Below are positions 47,533-58,290 of a DNA stretch of 64,000 nucleotides, piece by piece (within the stretch, counting starts at the first letter, position 1; each line of letters starts with the position of its first letter). The stretch comes from Cerrena zonata (lineage: Eukaryota; Basidiomycota; Agaricomycetes; Polyporales; Cerrenaceae). A program made the position numbers and the translations under genes. The stretch covers positions 1 through 64,000 of the forward strand of contig JASBNA010000109.1 in the NCBI GenBank assembly GCA_038087015.1, given 5' to 3'. The notes beneath the pieces are model-generated. The model was not told where the DNA came from and ran no database searches. It was given only the letters and a program-made list of their open reading frames with translations.

Positions 47533-48407
47533 ACCCTCAAAGCGAGTTCAAACGTGTTTCAGCATGCCATTTTTCTCTCTTTCTCTTTCTAGACCAAACA
47601 CCCATGAATTGGTTCGAGTATCGAACCATTGTAATTAATCTCTGCGAAACGTCGACCGCTTCGCACCCCTGACTACCAAGGGTTCTCCTCATATGGGATG
47701 AGGTCACCCTTCCAACTCTCATAACTCCCTACTCGCTATCCATATATCCGCTCTCCCTCTATGCTTTGTTACGTTCTCCTCCCTATCCCATCCCACTCTG
47801 TTCTCATACTCACTTCATCCGGTCTAGTCCCCTCTTCTACCTTGTTCTAATATTAATCACCGTATATAACAATCCCCACTAGACCCGCCCTACCACACAC
47901 ATGACACTTACCGTTCTTTTCAATATTTTCACGTCCTTCACGTTCTTAGCCTGTGCACTACATTGACAATTTTTTGTGTTTGTGTTTGTGTTTGTTTGAA
48001 CTTTTCTCAATTTTACTTACTGGTGTAATCAAGTTTTAGTTTTTAGCGAGTTTTATAGACCTGGGGTTTATTTGCGCCTTTTTCTTTCCTTTGAGCGTTG
48101 GGTGGCTGTGTGTGTTGACCATGAAATGCTGGGAGAGATGGTGTATCCAGTATTGTCAGAAACTACCTTGTAACGAATGTGTTCTCTTTGCGTTCTCTAA
48201 TTTCTTACCCTTCTCACAATAATTTACTAATGTGCGAACCTTCATAATATGGTGCCGCCAACGCTTCGCACTGCGTGAAAAAGTTCAGAGATGCACTTCG
48301 GATATCATTCCCAACTTGTCAGGGACGTCGACACGACACAAGATAAGTACAAAATCGCCCCAAAGTCAACATCTGATTCGATTCTAGATCCTTTGATCAA
48401 CACCACA
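47533..48407. other. 3' region with TGTGTT microsatellite
   Basis: Presumed 3' end of the previous gene; C/T-rich to about 47900. A short TGTGTT tandem run occurs at about 47973-47996. No gene. Confidence 0.5.
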
Positions 48408-49056
48408 TTACTCTTCCACCGAATCGGAAGCCTGAGGTGCTATTGTAGTACTATAGTATTCCACAGCTAGACGTCGAGCATTCTCGAAATACTCCTTCAC
48501 TTCTTCAACGGTGTTAAGCTTCGCCCAGAACATCTTTTCATAGGGCACCGTGTCCGGAATCAACGCTTGCTCGCGCAAAGTGAAAATCTTTGTCCACAGG
48601 CAGCACCACTCTAAATCGTTGGCATCGAGTTTCCCCTCCGTCAAGAGAAACTCCTTGATCTTGAGGTCGTGTTCATTTTCTTGTAAGTTGCCACCACCAT
48701 CAGGCTCATCGGCCTCTGAACGTGTGGCTATCCACATGTGTCCCGGGATTTCACTATCTGGGTGATAAGCATAACAAGGATGAAGATCTTTGCGCTCGGA
48801 GAAGTAGTTGTTGAAGTGGATCTTCAGCGTATCTCCTTCTCTTTTTGTACCTGGAGCACAATGGTGCGACGCCCAGTCTGGGGGGTTAAATTCATAGTTC
48901 AGGCCAACCAATAACTTGTCTCTCGCTATCCTGAGTGGGATAGTGTAGCCACCCATGAAACGAGGAGGTAGATCGAACTAATCATGGAAAATTGTTAAGA
49001 GACGGAAAATAATCATATGTAGATACCACTGGACTCACCCTGTACTGGTCCGTCAT
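48408..49056 (-). CDS. unknown small-protein family, copy C
   Basis: Two exons, 61 bp intron, 195 residues. Exon 1 encodes MTDQYR, and the intron is at the same place and phase as in copies A and B. Conserved blocks: FMGGYTIPLRIARDKLL, LNYEFNPP, HFNNYFSERKDLHPCYAY, EADEPDGGGNLQENEHDLKI, KEFLLTEGKLD and KMFWAKL. In WCCLW the usual Arg is Cys. It has a longer C-terminal tail than A and B (SDSVEE). Pairs with copy D, 0.8 kb away on the same strand. Intact; role unknown. Confidence 0.8.
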
Positions 49057-49899
49057 GGTGGTAGATTTAGGTTTTCGGGATACGTGTCTTGATACTCAAT
49101 GTCGGGTAAGGTGCCGTTCGAAGGCTCATCACACCACTGCACCAGGCTTCTCCGAACAATCTCCGAGTCCCTCTTCCTCGGAATTCCTTACTGTTTGCAC
49201 CGTGCGACGTCATATACCGAAAGGACACAGGATGTTTACTCACAATATAATTCTTGTCGAGCTTCGAGAGCGTTAAGTGATGGTGTGCGTTTACCACGAA
49301 ACGCTGGAAGAGATTGTATATTCATCGATATCCAGTATTGACCGAAGCTACGATTCCAGAATAGATTCGACACAGTATTGAGAATTTTACGGGAATTTAC
49401 CGACACGCGAACCTCCTCCGTACAGCCGTTTGCAGAATACTACATCACCCTACCAGAAATCACTTTGTTCGTGAAAACTTAAAAGGGTCTCAAGTGGCCA
49501 CTTAACCTGGGTCTCTGAACAAAGTCTATCTTCTCCCATGCTTTGAGCAGAGGGTAAGTACTCATTTACGCTCAAGGATGTACTAACTCCTTCTAGCAGG
49601 CTAGACGAAGCATGATCGAGGTTTCGCAAGGGTAGCTTACAATGCGTAGGTATACCGTATCCCAAATTTGCGGTAAGTGACCATACATTTCAGCTTTTAT
49701 CTTTTTGGGAGGTGAGCTAAGATTCTGCAAATTGTTGTGATGAGATTCACCACAGATATTATCTTTGATTTGTCAAGGAGATGAAGTACACAGGCTCTCG
49801 AAACACAACATATAGTACTACGTACGGATAAGGTGGAATGATAGTCAATTCTTGATCATGACTTAACATTTCTAGACCTTAATCAACACATTGCTAGTA
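49057..49899. other. no gene recognised between copies C and D
   Basis: Short frames only. The presumed upstream flank of copy C (about 49090-49250) shares words with the flank of copy D (50560-50700), for example GTGCGAC and CACACCAC. Confidence 0.4.
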
Positions 49900-50548
49900 T
49901 TACATCGACTCGGGAGGTGCCGTAGTACTCGTGCTACTGCGGTTGTATGTTGCGACTATCTCTCGAGCTCTCGCGAGAAACTCTTCGGCTTCCTTGTCGG
50001 TAGTAAGCTTCGCCCAGAACATCCTGTGACGTAGTACCGCATGCGGAATCAATGCTTCCTCGTCCAAAGTGTTACTCCTCCTCCACATGCAGCGCCATGT
50101 TACATCTTGGACATCGAGTTTCCCCTCCGTCAAGAGAAACTCCTTGATCCTGAGGTCGTGTTCGTTCTCTTGTAAGTTGCCACCACCCTCAGGCTCATCG
50201 GGCTCTGAGTGCGTGGCTATCCACATATGTCCTGGGATCATGGTATATGGGTAATGTGCATAGCATGGATGAAGGTCTTTGTGTTCGAAGAAGTAGTTGT
50301 TGAAATGGATCTGTAGCGTCTCTCCTTCCTTTCTCGCACCCGGATCGCATTGGTGCGAGGCCCAAGGAGGATAGCTAAATTCATAGTTCAATGCAACCAA
50401 TAACTTATTTCTCGCTATTCTGAGCGGGATACTGTAGCCACCTACGAAACGAAAAGGCAAATCGTCCTGATCATGGAGAGCTGTTGTTGAACGGGAAATA
50501 ATCATATACAATTATTAACTTGAAACTTACTCTGAGCAGATCCGTCAT
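49900..50548 (-). CDS. unknown small-protein family, copy D
   Basis: Two exons, 64 bp intron, 194 residues. Exon 1 is MTDLLR, followed by DDLPFRFVGGYSIPLRIARN. Other blocks: LNYEFSYPPWASHQCDPG, HFNNYFFEHKDLHPCYAH, SEPDEPEGGGNLQENEHDLR, KEFLLTEGKLD, TWRCMWRR and RMFWAKL. Most like copy C. The Ser/Thr-rich C-terminus (SSTSTTAPPESM) is variable. No membrane or signal sequence. Probably expressed; role unknown. Confidence 0.8.
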
Positions 50549-50777
50549 GATGGTAGGGGTGCAGAATCGTGTGTTTGCATTCAGCCTCGGATAGATGCCG
50601 CTCGTTCTGCGAAGGCTGCTGGTTGCACAGCATGACATTTCCGTCACACCACGTCGTTTCTCCTGTTTGCAACGTGCGACGACATACACATTTGTGGCAT
50701 TAGATATTTAACAAGATTTTCAGCAGTGTTCTAGTATCGGTATCTATTCGACAAAGCCGATCCCACACTATAATACT

Positions 50778-52611
50778 CTACTGCAGAGTGAGTCTACCAT
50801 CTTCCGACTCCGACTCGAAATCCGACAATGACGCCTTCCATTCCTCCCGAGTCTCACCCTGATCATCGTCTTTCCAGCATCTGCAAAGAAAAATAAACCT
50901 GTGAGTTCTGATTTAATTAACCAAAAAGTACACGTACAAGATCAGATAATGCTTCACAATATGTTGGTCACTCCCGGACCTATAGACAGAGCCTTGCTGC
51001 GAAACCGTGAGAGTGGCAGTAGTGGAGGAACAAACAACGTACAAAGTGTCTGCCTGCCTTGCCAATGAACTCTTCTCTGTTTCCCCATTCGTCCACAACC
51101 GTCGTTAGTGCATAATATAAGCTAACTTGGCCATTTCTGCTCATTTCATATCCTCCTTCTACAGGTGTTCTCTTTGGTGGAACAAATCCATCGCAAGGCG
51201 AAACCCATTCCATTCGCTCTGGGTCAAATGGAAGTAGCTCCCAGTGCCCATTGTGTTCCCTATCTAGATCGTCTGATGGAACACGGCAGGAGAACGAAGT
51301 AGGCGTAGAAACAATGATTGGACACGGTTGCAAAGAGGTCACTCCTTCTTTGACCAGCAGTGCTGAGCCCAAAAATACTTGGTGTCCAGCCCCGTCAACG
51401 AATATTGCAGGGCCAGTACGGTCAGGTGGGAGTCCGTAATCTGGAGCGGGTGAGATCCCACCATCAAGAAGAGGAAACGAATGATATAAGTCGTCAATAA
51501 ACTGTCTCCATTGAACCGACACGGATGCATGCGCTTTGGAGACAGCAACCCTGAAGGCAGTAATCCGAGCACCTTTGTGTCCTTCCTTCCGGAATTCCTT
51601 CACAAAGGCGGCAAAAACGGATTCTTCAGAACGCTGCTCGCCTTCTTCGAGCTCAATGTCGAAGATTCCCATCGTACTGAGCAGTAGGTCCCGAGGACGA
51701 TCCGAACTGCGGGTGATGGCACTCTCCCATATCGCAAGGTATTGTTGATATTTTCGATTTTGCGAGGATGTAGCCGCAGACGAGAGCGCGTTATATAGAA
51801 GACGTGCGTAACCGGCAGAGGGACGGCCAAGTAAACGTATCTTGAAGCTCACCTCCGTCACATACATCCTTGTAAACTTCTTTAATGGACTAAAGCCCGT
51901 CACTGTTGAAGGAGGGATTGTTGCCATTGCCAGTGACTCATCGTGCAGGACTGGGTGATAGTAGTTGAATAGCCTCAGAGGGGTAAATACGATCGGTAGA
52001 TTCCGGCCCTTTAACTCTTGGCGATTATATACCACAAATCCTTTCGGAGGGAGAATGGCTTCTTGTAAGGTCCACATACGCTTGATCCATGGAGTCTCTT
52101 CATATAGTCTGGCGATACATTGTAAGCCGCCAGGAAGGATGATACACAAGCAACATTGCTTGAATACCTTGCACATTCGATGAATCTGCCATGGTTTATC
52201 TTCTCTATCGAGCTGGCTGATGCAGAGTCTATCCAGCCATAGAAATTGCAGCCCCTCCCGGAGAGCAAGAAGGCAAGCAGATCCTAAGACATTTATGGAT
52301 ATTGGATCTCCGTCACGTCCACCGTCTTGCTTGACCCTAAAAGTGGGGTTATCGATGTCGAAACGACATGCAACGCCGACCCAAGGATACGACACCGTCG
52401 CGTATGGTATGCTAGGGATATTTCGGTACTCGTGAATTACGAGCATCTCCTTTTCAACGTACTTCTTGCAATCCAGGAGTCTGAAAGTACGCGGACGGGC
52501 AGCATACGAAGTATCGAGCACGGTAAACTTTAAGTTTCGTAACGAGATTTCATATGCGCTTATGGATTGTAAGCTGCTCTGTGACAGGATCAACATTGTC
52601 TTTGACCTCAT
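50778..52611 (-). CDS. HET-domain protein
   Basis: Predicted heterokaryon-incompatibility (HET) type protein. ATG 52611 (MRSKTMLILSQSSLQS) is preferred; the longer open frame begins with TTG. The HET signatures are in the first third: YATVSYPWVG near residue 75, then LREGLQFLWLDRLCISQLDR with a WQIHRM helix and a LCIILPGGL strand, and WIKRMWTLQEAILPP as the third block. The rest (about 350 residues) is unrecognised and ends with two short C-terminal exons, one reading QGSVYRSGSDQHIVKHYLIL. The last exon (to the stop at 50778) is acidic (SDFESESEDG). HET proteins trigger a cell-death response in some fungi; here the role is only family-based. A broken paralogue lies directly upstream. Confidence 0.8.
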
Positions 52612-52707
52612 GGAAACCAACCCACCTTTACCTTTAGATTAATAATGGGACGTGGCTATATTTCCCCAGACGTATAAGTTGAAGGCACAGATTCGTAAAA
52701 CATACAA

Positions 52708-53535
52708 CTATAGATTACGCACAAATGAATCTCCTCCCATGCCTCTTCTAGGGCCCTCGATCATGGGAAGCCTCAAAGACTGGACTACTGATTCCCATTG
52801 TGGAGAAATATCAGACCCAATTAACGCTATAGCATCCCTGAAAGCGAGGATGATCGGATCCTGGGAACACGGATCTAAGACGTCCTGCTTGAAAAGGGTA
52901 ATTTGGTGGTCTAATTCAAGTACTCCTTCGGGAGGACTCAGGAGACATATAATGATCGGTAATAGTCCTTTGGGCCTCGAGTCTTCTCGGCAGAGTCGCC
53001 CGGAGTCCTCCAAAATATCCACCACAGGAGCAGTTAATGCTTCGAAAAGAGTCTGGGCTTCTGACATCCACGGGGATGTATGGTGCGCACGAGTAGATGA
53101 GCAGAACTGTAAACCGATTGGGAGTGCTACACAGAGTTTACAGCACCTAAAAACTTTGTGTAAACTTTCAATGTTACTTGTGGTATCGGTGAAGTCCTGA
53201 TGGTTGCATAATGGATCGATCCATAGGAATTTTTAATCCATATCCTGCGCATACGAGCATAGTTGCAGCAATATGTCCATACTGATCGGGTGACTGGGAC
53301 GCCCTGCAGCATCATACACTCCGAAGTGCGCTTGTTCGACTGCATCAGCGTCGCAGACCATACCCATTCGGGGACTTGAGACAGTCAGGTAGGAAATATT
53401 AGGGATGCGGCGTGTTTCGTATACCACTAAGGATGAGTCGCGTATGAAACGTTGCCAATCTATAAGTCGGAACATTCCAGGTGTTGCCACCGAGAAAGGA
53501 TCTAGGGTCGCCGCACGGAGGTTCTTCAGCGACAC
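52708..53535 (-). pseudogene. HET-domain gene remnant
   Basis: Paralogous to the N-terminal part of the gene at 50778 (VSLKNLRAATLDPFSVATPG against the ISLRNLKFTVLDTSY region). The YLTVSSPRMGM block stands where YATVSYPWVG is expected, and FLWIDPLCNHQ follows in the same frame. An in-frame TAA (53233-53235) separates them. No ATG is found at the expected start; the open frame begins with GTG. The copy ends about 275 codons in, after a diverged segment (LTAPVVDILEDSGRL). Loss of start, an internal stop and truncation show it is dead, unless the stop is a base error. Confidence 0.75.
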
Positions 53536-54191
53536 CTGGTACGCTTGATGGACGGGGAAGGGAATTTGGCCATACTATCGTCTAAATATTAGGCCGATAA
53601 GTCGCATAAATACAATAGACGTCGCCGAACCTGGTCAGCACCTAAGATATCAGGCTATATTGACACTGAGCATCAATCTCTCGATGAACGTTAGGTACCG
53701 ACCACACATGACGTACCACAAGTCGATTTTGTAGCCTGCGATTGGGGTTACTCTGATGCCCGCCTTCGAGGGTCAACATAAGTGGGAATAGGATTGTATG
53801 TATACAGTACTACTTTTTATATTAGCAACGATTCTTGCTCATAAACACTAACGACACTCACCTGAAGTTGCTAGGGAAGGTCGCCTGAGGGGGAGGGTCC
53901 GTTAGAAATTGGGAATAAACAAAGGACCCACCAGAAGGGACAGTCTGCTATAGCAGGGCAACCGGTTTCATATGCTGGTTTCGAAAGCGCTAAACTATCC
54001 GTGCACTGCTGCGTGACCGGAGGTACGTCTTGCTATTGTAACACTGTTACAGTCTGTGATTTGTATGAGATACAATTATCGATTCAGAAGTAATAGACAG
54101 CATGAGGAGGAGGAAATGATATGCGGATTTGATGCCGGTCACGAAACCAGACATACCAGACCCAACTCTGATCGGGAACTGATGCATAACC
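53536..54191. other. no gene recognised
   Basis: Gap between the HET remnant and the first FAD oxidase. Nothing supported. Confidence 0.45.
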
Positions 54192-56085
54192 TCAACTGCT
54201 CGTACTCGTATTACCTATGGTCAAATACGACCTAGGAAGCCACTCTGGCGGCTCCCATTTCTCCTTCCTAACATCAGCAACAATCATCTTAGCCACAGCC
54301 TCCGCACTAGTAGAACAGCCATTTAAGAATTTCCAGCCTCTGAGGGTTCAGTCAGAAAGCGACTACGCACCAAGCATACGCCCGAGGCATTCCATGACCG
54401 CTGTATCCTGCCGAGATGTACTGCCCTCGATAAATGGGGCTATCAGGGTTTGTGGGATCAATGACAGGACCAACCTATACGAAATCAGGATCGGTCATAT
54501 ATGTTACCAGAGTGTAGGAACTCACGAAAGGGTCCCCAGACTTTGTGAAGCCCATGATACCTGTCCATTCCATCTCAGGTTCTTTCCCCGCCTCGAACTT
54601 ACCTGGATAGACGGTGGGTAAGAACGCTCGGAGCGCTTTCCCTACTTGTTCGTCGACGACAGAATCGTCCGTTTGATACAACTCGAACCTTTCGGATTTG
54701 GTAATTTCTCTACCACCGCCTATGATTACCAAGGGGTACTCCTGAGGCTCCTTGAGCGGTCGAGGGAACCAGTACTCGAACCCGTCATTCCCTACACCGC
54801 CTGTTTTAGTAAGAATATCTTCAGTGACGTTAGCTCGTGTAGCGATGATTTGACCTCGCGTCGGGACGATTCCATCCGGACCGGTGAAATGGGGAAGTAA
54901 GTGGGATGCATAAGCGTTGGTAGCGTGGAGCACGTAGGAGCATGATATATTTCCTCTGGGTGTTACAACAGAGTGCCTGCGGGGGAACAACTCTGAAGAA
55001 TTATTGGTCTGAGGTAGTGATGAGATTGATGTCACTGGTGTCTCTGTGTGTAGATCAACTGTAAACGCGGGTGCAGAGGACTGATTTCCGGCACCTATTT
55101 TGTTGGCGAGGTTGTAGAGAACGCTGACGAGCTTTAGAGGCCAGAGATTATTGCCAGGAGTAAGAACTGATGGATATGGGGCCCCGTATTTCTTTGAAGA
55201 GTAAAATGTAATTACTATTCAGATGATATATTTTAACAAACGAAGAGAGTACACACCTGTTGAGTTTCTTCCTTGCTAAACCATGTAACGTTGCTAACAT
55301 CTACACCAGCTTCCTTGGCTGAAGTAAAATCCGATTTTGCTTCCAGAAGCTCTCGTTCCGTGAAGGCCAGACAGAGTCGACCACCAGGAACAAAATCGAC
55401 ATAGTCCAGTTTATCCTCCTGGTCGAGTAATGTCTTCACTTCATTCACGACGTATTCCTCAATCCGGTAACTGCGAAGTGCTTCTTCGGTGCCATATGAG
55501 GATTGTTGGTGATGAAATTCGAAGAACACATGGGACGTGAGGTGTCCTCCGTTCCTACCTATAGATGCTGTTGAAGTTTGGGTTTATGTAGCCAGCCGCT
55601 TCACTAACCGGTTGCTCCAGAACCTGATTTTACATTATAAACATATGCTACAGGTTGAGTGCTTGATCAGAGTACTCACAAAATTCCCTTGCCTCGAGAA
55701 TAACAGCCTTCACAGGTCGATCGAGACCCTTCACAGCATCACCTTCGCTGAAAGCCTTAGCCAGATGATACGCAGCAGATACCCCAGTGATCCCGGAGCC
55801 GATGATACAGATATCTGCATCTTCTGTTAGAGGGCCTTCGCTGCCATGTTTGGGAGACGGGGATACGTCGGGATCTGTGAACCAGAAGGATTTGGTGGAG
55901 TTGGGTACTGGAAGAGTCGATCGAGCGAGGTGTTCTGGTTCGATGTTGAAGATGGCTTGATATTCGCCAAAAGCATTCAGAGGTACGGGTAGAGTGGCAG
56001 ACATGACGATCAAAAGCAACGGTATAATTCGTATGCGTAAGAGTACTGGTAACGATTGCAACAAGCTGCTGGTTGTTGGCTGCAT
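54192..56085 (-). CDS. FAD-dependent oxidoreductase (DAO-type), copy 1
   Basis: Minus strand, several exons. The N-terminal hydrophobic segment LRIRIIPLLLIVMSATLPV suggests a signal peptide or membrane anchor. The FAD-binding Rossmann motif is DADICIIGSGITGVSAAYHL. A second cofactor motif, GSGATG-RNGGHLTS, is split over an intron. The substrate-domain strands include YVDFVPGGRLCLAFTERELL and YWFPRPLKEPQEYPLVIIGG, and the C-terminal FAD block is GYSGHGMPRAYA. The last exon ends LPRSYLTIGNTSTSS. This is the DAO (glycine/D-amino-acid oxidase like) fold: it oxidises an amine-type substrate with O2 or another acceptor. Specificity unknown. A tandem paralogue lies at 56466. Confidence 0.85.
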
Positions 56086-56465
56086 CTGACCAACTTGCGA
56101 CCCGCAGGCTAGACGGCTACTAGGTCAGTTGATACGACATGGTGCAATTACTTCTGGTCAATGTATAAACCGTCTGATAAGGTGTGGTTCTATGATAAGC
56201 AATGGCTTTCTCTCATCGGCGTTGCTCACAGTCATCGGACTATTGTCGGACTTATCCAGCCTGTATTCAAATTCAACTTCGGAAATTGAAATCAAATACA
56301 GGTTCGCAGTTGATTTGGGCGCGGACTTGTTATTTAGATGCGAGCTCTTTACAACACTTCCATGGTCACTTTCTCTGACAGGGGGTGATTGGGTTATACA
56401 TCTCAAATTCTCAATCATTCTGACAATTAATGTACATGTTCGTCTCATCGAGTAGTCGTTGAATA
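56086..56465. other. intergenic between tandem FAD oxidases
   Basis: Promoter of copy 1 and 3' end of copy 2. Nothing else. Confidence 0.5.
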
Positions 56466-58290
56466 TCATGCACTCGAGTGCTTGGTGGTCAAGTAGTTCG
56501 TGGGAAGCCAATCTGGAAGCTCCCACTTCTCCTTCTTAATATCGGCGACAACCATTTGCGAGACTGCCTCCGCACTGTGACATACATTAGTCTCATGGAG
56601 AACAGGATACATCAGGAAGGATGTTACATACCAAGCATACGCGCGAGGCATTCCATGCCCGCTGTATCCAGCAGAAACGAACTGCCCTTCATGAGCTGGG
56701 TTCTCGGGGTACGCGGGGTCGATAACGGGTCCGACCTGGGGAAACAATAACGTATCTGTCAGTATACAGGTACACCATGATGATACAAAATAAATGAACG
56801 CACGAAAGGATCTCCAGATTTCGTGTAAGACAAGATTCCAGTCCACTCCATCTCGGGTTCTCTAGCAGCATCGAATCGTTCAGGATAGACAGAAGGCATA
56901 AACCTCCTCAATCCTTTACCAACAGGTTCGTTCAAAACAGAGTCATCCGTCTTATACAACTCGAATTCGATCTCCTCACCACCACCGACAATGACAAGCG
57001 GATACTTCTCAGATCCCTTGAGAGGACGAGGGAACCAGTATTCTAACCCGTCGTTAGCGACACCTGCAATCTTTTTCATGACGTCTTGAGTCACGCTGGC
57101 TCGGGTAGCAATGATCTGAGCTCTCTTCGGGATGATACCGTTTGGACCAGCGAGATGGGGGAGGAGGTGTGATGTATATCCATTGGTGGCATGGACGACG
57201 TAGGAACAGGATACTGTGCCTCTGGGTGTCGAAAGCGAATGTCTACGAGGGAATACAGTAGAAGAGATTCTGGACTGAGGGATGGGCGAGATGGAGGTTA
57301 CTGGAGTTTCGGTGTGAAGGTCGACTGTGAAAGCTTGGCTTTCAGAGCCAATTTTCTGAGCAAGGTTGAAGAGGACGCTAACGAGTTTTAAAGGCCAAAT
57401 GTTGTTTCCTGGAGTTACAACGGAGGGGTAAGGGGCTCCGAATTTCTACAAGATATCCGAATCAGTAACGTAAAGTAATGCCAGCGATGAACGTACAAAC
57501 CTCTTGCGTCTCTTCTTTGCTAAACCACTCTACGGCACTGACATCCACGCCGGCAGCCTTCGCAGCTTCAAAGTCAGCCTTCCATCCTGCAAGCTCCTTC
57601 TCAGAGTACGCAAGATAAAGCCGGCCATCAGACACGAAATCGGTGAAGTCGGTTTTGTTTTGCTCTGCAAGGAGCTTTTTCACTTCTCCGACGACATATT
57701 CCTCAATGCGGTAAGCACGGAGTGCTTCATCGGTGCTACGCGAGGTTTGACGACGTAGGAATTCGAAAAAGAGGTCGGCTGTGATGTGTCCACCGTTCCT
57801 GCCTATAGTGAAAGTTTAAGATCGAGCTCAGGTAGTGATTGACTTTACTGACCAGTTGCTCCAGAACCTATCCCGAACGTGGTTAGAACGATTAATGTAA
57901 AGTACGATGTTATGCTTACAGAACTCTCTAGCTTCGAGGATAACAGCTTTTACAGGGCGGTTGAGATCTTTGACGAAGCCTCCCTCGCTGAAGCTTTTGG
58001 CCAAATGATAGGCGGTGGACGTTCCCGTAATTCCTGAACCAATGATACAAATATCTGCATCGTCCGTTAGAGGACCCTCGCTTCCGTGCTTAGGAGACGG
58101 TAGAACGTTGGGATCAGTGAACCAGAAAGATCTGGTCGAGTTGGCGACAGGAAGACCCGCACGAATGGGCAAGGCATCTTCAACACCCAATACAGTTTGG
58201 TGGCCGCTCGAAGCGTGAATAGGAGTCGAGAGAGCGTTGAGGAATAGAACCAAGTGTACGAACGGGAGCATCGAGTTGAATAATCCCATG
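56466..58290 (-). CDS. FAD-dependent oxidoreductase (DAO-type), copy 2
   Basis: Same gene plan as copy 1, in the same orientation 380 bp upstream. ATG 58290 opens the signal peptide MGLFNSMLPFVHLVLFLNAL, with a further in-frame ATG at 58322. The Rossmann motif is DADICIIGSGITGTSTAYHL. GSGATG-RNGGHITADLFFE follows, then YRIEEYVVGEVKKLLAEQ and FVSDGRLYLAYSEKELAGWK. Later come EYWFPRPLKGSEKYPLVIVG and GYSGHGMPRAYA with CAEAVSQMVV. The protein ends YLTTKHSSA. Exons match copy 1 in position. Both copies keep their cofactor residues, so both should bind FAD. The pair is a recent tandem duplication; divergence in the middle region suggests different substrates or relaxed constraint. Confidence 0.85.
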
